Source of the DNA: a bacterium
Lineage (GTDB): Bacteria > Actinomycetota > Thermoleophilia > Solirubrobacterales > 70-9
DNA length: 7,759 nt
Assembly (NCBI GenBank): GCA_002919115.1
Contig: PKER01000126.1
Location: forward strand, 1-7,759
Reading direction: 5' to 3'
In this document: in pieces, positions 5,702 through 7,759 of the stretch
Position numbering within the stretch: position 1 is the first letter of the stretch
How the letters are laid out: each line of letters begins with the position of its first letter
The notes under the pieces: model-generated
What the model was told of the DNA's origin: nothing
What the model saw: only the letters and a program-made list of their open reading frames with translations
Databases searched by the model: none
Position numbers and translations under genes: made by a program

Positions 5702-6394
5702 GTGAGCAAGGCCAGCGGGAGCGGCAGGAAGGCGAGCGCGGCGGTCAAGCGGCGTAGGCGGCGGGCGGCGCGGCTCTTCCGGTTCGACCGCGAGTTCGGC
5801 GCGCGGTTCGTGGCGGGGTGCGACGAGGCCGGGCGGGGGTCGCTCGCGGGGCCGCTCGTGGCCGCGGCGGTGCTCATCGACTACGGCTCGCTGAGCCTGC
5901 GCGACCGGCGCGCCCTCGGTGAGCTCGACGACTCCAAGAAGCGCTCCCCGGAGGAGCGTGAGGAGCTCTACCCGGCCGTATTGCGCGCGGCGGCGCGGGT
6001 GGCGGTGACGGTGCGCTGCGTACGCGGCATCGACGAGCGCGGCCTGCACAAGACCAACCTCGCGGCGCTGCGGCGCAGCCTGGAGAGGGTCGCGGTGCCG
6101 GGCGCGGTCTGCCTCGTGGACGGCTTCCGCCTGGGGCCGTCGTGCAGGGTCGAGCACCACGCGGTCGTCGACGGCGACGCGCGCAGCGCGGCGATCGCCG
6201 CCGCCTCAGTGATCGCGAAGGTGACGCGCGACCGCTACATGCGCCGCGCCGACGAGCTCTACCCGGGCTTCGGCTTCGCCGAGAACGCAGGCTACTCGAC
6301 CGCCGAGCACCGCGCCGCGATCGTCGAGCGCGGCCCCTCGGCGCTCCACCGCCGCTCGTTCCAGTCGGTGGCCTACACGCAGCTCGCGCTCTGA
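5702..6394 (+). CDS. rnhB: Ribonuclease HII
   Basis: This 230-aa enzyme cuts the RNA strand of RNA-DNA hybrids and removes single ribonucleotides left in DNA. All four acidic catalytic residues are recognisable by alignment with E. coli: Asp41 and Glu42 in GCDEAGRGSLAGPLVAAAV, Asp140 in CLVDGFRL, and Asp159 in VVDGDARS. The supporting motifs DDSKKRSPEERE (76-87), KTNLAALRR, IAAASVIAKVTRDRYM (165-180), GYSTAEH and HRRSFQSV are also present. The first 25 residues are a basic extension (KRRRRRAARL) beyond the usual start, possibly disordered and nucleic-acid binding. The GTG at 5702 directly follows a -10-like hexamer. It is convergent with yraN across a repeat-filled gap. Confidence 0.97.
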   Translation: MSKASGSGRKASAAVKRRRRRAARLFRFDREFGARFVAGCDEAGRGSLAGPLVAAAVLIDYGSLSLRDRRALGELDDSKKRSPEEREELYPAVLRAAARVAVTVRCVRGIDERGLHKTNLAALRRSLERVAVPGAVCLVDGFRLGPSCRVEHHAVVDGDARSAAIAAASVIAKVTRDRYMRRADELYPGFGFAENAGYSTAEHRAAIVERGPSALHRRSFQSVAYTQLAL

Positions 6395-6434
6395 CTCGGG
6401 CTGGCGCATCCCGCCAACCGCACCGTCCAGCCCA

Positions 6435-6506
6435 CGTCGCCCGGGTCCGCCAAACCACAACGTTCAACCCCGTCGCCCGGGGCCGCCAAACCACAACGTT
6501 CAGCCC
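6435..6506. repeat. Two-copy 36-bp tandem repeat
   Basis: Units at 6435-6470 and 6471-6506 are directly adjacent and match at 34 of 36 bases (T/G at unit position 12, A/G at position 33). Each begins CGTCGCCCGGG and contains CCGCCAAACCACAACGTTCA. The second copy runs straight into the inverted repeat that begins at 6496. The tract is non-coding, between rnhB and the convergent yraN. Confidence 0.9.
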
Positions 6507-6537
6507 TGGTCGTCGAATTTCGAACACCAGGGCTGAA
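6499..6537. repeat. Palindromic element A
   Basis: TTCAGCCCTGGT (6499-6510) and ACCAGGGCTGAA (6526-6537) are perfect 12-base complements. The interior contains a further dyad, TCGAA-T-TTCGA (6513-6523). The whole folds on either strand into a rod with one small internal loop. No T tract follows on either strand. Confidence 0.85.
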
Positions 6538-6557
6538 GGATCGGCGGGCCCGCGCGG

Positions 6558-6602
6558 ACGTTCAGCCCACGTAGTCGAAAAACGACGACCAGGGCTGAAC
6601 GT
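6558..6602. repeat. Palindromic element B
   Basis: ACGTTCAGCCC (6558-6568) and GGGCTGAACGT (6592-6602) are perfect 11-base complements. Inside them GTCG (6574-6577) and CGAC (6583-6586) pair around an AAAAA loop. The right arm of this element, 6583-6602, is also a perfect 20-base reverse complement of 6496-6515, the left side of element A, so the two palindromes can pair with each other as alternatives. Element B ends 12 bases before the yraN stop codon. Confidence 0.85.
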
Positions 6603-6614
6603 GGGGTTGCGGGG

Positions 6615-6995
6615 TCAGACCGCGCCGCGGACGTGCTCCCACTCGACCACGCGATCGTCGGCGTCCAGGCGCAGGCCGACAACGTCGATGCGCAGGCCGC
6701 GGTACGGGGCGGGGGGAGGGTTGGTCCGCGCCCAGGTGGCCGCCAGCGCGCGCAGCTTCGCGCGCTTTCGGTAGGTCACCTGCTCGAGCGGGGAGGCGGG
6801 GCCGAGGTCGCCGACGCGACACGTCTTGACCTCGACCACGACCAGGTCCTGCCCGTCGAGGGCGACGATGTCGAGCTCGCCGCGGACGCCTGCGACCCTC
6901 GCGTTGCGGGCGACGATCGCCCAGCCGCGCCGCTCCAGCTCGCGCGCGACGAGCTCCTCGCCGAGGGCGCCGGTGTGTCGCCGGGAGGCGGTCAC
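6615..6995 (-). CDS. YraN/UPF0102-family nuclease-like protein
   Basis: This 126-aa protein is of the usual length for this family, which has a restriction-endonuclease-like (Holliday-junction-resolvase-like) fold and whose biological role is poorly established. It shows RHTGALGEELVARELERRGWAIVARNAR (6-33), then the core RGELDIVALDGQDLVVVEVKT (38-58), in which the acidic residues and the EVK motif are the expected metal-binding catalytic set, and RIDVVGLRLD (102-111). I chose the GTG at 6995: the conserved N-terminal helix starts about 6 residues later and a TACGGT hexamer ends 8 bases upstream. The frame is open far beyond this, but that part is antisense to comM. In many actinobacteria yraN lies in the same direction as comM; here it is divergent from it. 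Confidence 0.9.
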   Translation of the reverse strand: MTASRRHTGALGEELVARELERRGWAIVARNARVAGVRGELDIVALDGQDLVVVEVKTCRVGDLGPASPLEQVTYRKRAKLRALAATWARTNPPPAPYRGLRIDVVGLRLDADDRVVEWEHVRGAV

Positions 6996-7003
6996 GCCTG
7001 GCG

Positions 7004-7009
7004 ACCGTA
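7004..7009 (-). promoter_or_regulatory. Probable -10 element of yraN
   Basis: On the minus strand TACGGT ends 8 bases before the GTG start, predicting a leaderless transcript. No ribosome binding site is visible. Confidence 0.5.
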
Positions 7010-7029
7010 GGCGCAGGGGGCGGGCGCGT

Positions 7030-7046
7030 GGCGCACGCGGTGCGCC
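7030..7046. promoter_or_regulatory. Perfect 7-3-7 palindrome in the yraN/comM divergent region
   Basis: GGCGCAC-GCG-GTGCGCC is a perfect dyad whose centre (7038) is 43 bases upstream of the yraN start codon, the same offset as the palindrome at 446-464 has from its downstream gene. The sequence differs, so a shared regulator is not implied. In such GC-rich DNA, chance is a serious alternative. Confidence 0.3.
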
Positions 7047-7159
7047 GACATACGCGCGGATTCGTCGCGACACCGCGGCACCGTCCAGGCGTGACGGAAT
7101 CGGCCTTGTGCGGCGCGCCTTTCGTTTCGTGCTCAGGCCACGCGTAGCGGCTTGCGGCC

Positions 7160-7165
7160 TAGCGT
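7160..7165 (+). promoter_or_regulatory. Probable -10 element of comM
   Basis: TAGCGT ends 7 bases before the GTG at 7173, again the spacing expected for a leaderless transcript. The other 120 or so bases of the divergent gap hold no gene I can support. Confidence 0.5.
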
Positions 7166-7172
7166 CGCGCCC

Positions 7173-7759
7173 GTGGCCAGCGCCAGCGTCCGCACCTTCA
7201 CGCTCCTCGGCATCGAGGCCCGCGAGGTCGTCGTCGAGGTCGACGTCACCCAGGGGCTGCCGTCGTTCAGCGTCGTCGGCCTGCCCGACGCGGCCGTGCG
7301 CGAGTCGCGCGAGCGCGTGCGCGCCGCGATCACGAACTCGGGCTTCACGTTCCCGCAGCAGCGCATCACGGCGAGCCTCGCGCCCGCGAACCTGCGCAAG
7401 GGCGGGCCCGGGTTCGACCTCGCGATCGCCGCGGCGCTGCTCGCGTGCCGCCACGAGCTGGACCCCAGCGCGCTCGCCGGCGTCGCGCTGGCCGGCGAGC
7501 TCGCGCTCGACGGCACGGTGCGGTCGGTGCCGGGCGTGCTCGCGATGGCGGAGCGGGCGGCCGAGCTCGGGATCGAGAAGATCGTCGTCGCGACGGAGTC
7601 GGCGCCCGAGGCGGCGCTGCCGGCGCACCTGAACGGCGGCTCGGCGAAGGACCTGCGCATCGTCCCCGTGCACCGGCTCGCGGATTTGCGGATGCTGGGC
7701 ATGGCCGCCGAGCCCGGCTACGACTTCGCGGCCGCGCCGCGCCCGACCGGGGGCCGCCG
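7173..7759 (+). CDS. comM: ComM / Mg-chelatase-like AAA+ protein, N-terminal part (3' end outside window)
   Basis: Only the first 195 residues are present; the frame is open to the edge. They form the Lon-protease-like N-terminal domain typical of ComM (YifB): RTFTLLGIEAREVVVEVDV, then FSVVGLPDAAVRESRERVRAAI (32-53), NSGFTFPQQRITASLAPANLRK (55-76), FDLAIAAALL (81-90), LAGVALAGELALDGTVRSVPGVL (101-123). The AAA+ Walker motifs would lie beyond the window. ComM proteins are hexameric helicases that promote branch migration during natural transformation in Vibrio; the role in actinobacteria is less clear. In this cluster the gene is usually followed by dprA, which would be expected just outside. 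The GTG start directly after a -10-like hexamer fits the family N-terminus. Confidence 0.93.
   Translation, partial: MASASVRTFTLLGIEAREVVVEVDVTQGLPSFSVVGLPDAAVRESRERVRAAITNSGFTFPQQRITASLAPANLRKGGPGFDLAIAAALLACRHELDPSALAGVALAGELALDGTVRSVPGVLAMAERAAELGIEKIVVATESAPEAALPAHLNGGSAKDLRIVPVHRLADLRMLGMAAEPGYDFAAAPRPTGGR

Noticed and set aside
3471..6160. Long minus-strand frames over trmD, rplS, lepB and rnhB
   Set aside because: They overlap secure genes on the other strand and have no recognisable motifs; their repetitive Ala/Ser/Leu content mirrors the acidic-tail tract.
6435..6506. Possible CRISPR array
   Set aside because: The 36-base units are contiguous with no spacers, only two copies exist, and no cas genes are nearby.
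6996..7673. Extension of the yraN frame to 352 aa
   Set aside because: The extra N-terminal part is antisense to comM and crosses the promoter region; family similarity starts at the GTG at 6995.

Overview
The window is a very GC-rich, densely coded stretch of bacterial chromosome. The gene order ffh - rpsP - KH protein - trmD - rplS - lepB - rnhB - yraN - comM is the conserved actinobacterial translation/secretion cluster. Leaderless-looking starts, GTG/TTG start codons and few Shine-Dalgarno sites also fit Actinomycetota. The small secreted Lys-rich protein and the small GWL-motif proteins make me favour the deep-branching class Thermoleophilia (Solirubrobacterales-like). That lineage call is from memory and is only moderately secure.

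Layout. (1) Bases 1-1450 are the accessory-looking part: the C-terminal end of a LuxR-type HTH regulator, a perfect 19-bp palindrome, a 73-aa protein overlapping by ATGA a 133-aa exported protein, and a second small protein (66 aa) clearly paralogous to the first. (2) Bases 1450-1587 are non-coding, with a perfect 14-bp inverted repeat and the ffh promoter. (3) Bases 1588-5587 hold the core run on the + strand: Ffh, ribosomal protein bS16, a KhpA-type KH protein, the tRNA m1G37 methyltransferase TrmD, ribosomal protein bL19 with a roughly 100-residue acidic tail, and signal peptidase I. rimM, usual between the KH gene and trmD, is absent. The rplS leader holds two consecutive terminator-like hairpins. 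(4) rnhB follows from its own leaderless promoter. (5) Bases 6395-6614, between the convergent rnhB and yraN, are packed with repeats: a 36-bp tandem duplication and two nested palindromes linked by a perfect 20-bp inverted repeat. (6) yraN is on the minus strand, unlike the usual arrangement, and shares a 177-bp divergent promoter region with comM, which runs off the window.

How the genes work together. Ffh and LepB serve co-translational targeting and signal-peptide removal. bS16, bL19, KhpA and TrmD serve ribosome assembly, RNA binding and reading-frame fidelity. RNase HII removes ribonucleotides from DNA. YraN and ComM belong to nuclease and recombination/transformation families. The regulator and the three small genes at the left end look like a separate lineage-specific module of unknown function.

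Points most worth a second look: the repeat cluster at 6435-6602; the palindrome centred at -43 of the first small gene, next to a LuxR gene; the acidic tail of bL19 and its attenuator-like leader; the Asp-to-Glu change at the presumed catalytic base of TrmD; and the missing rimM.
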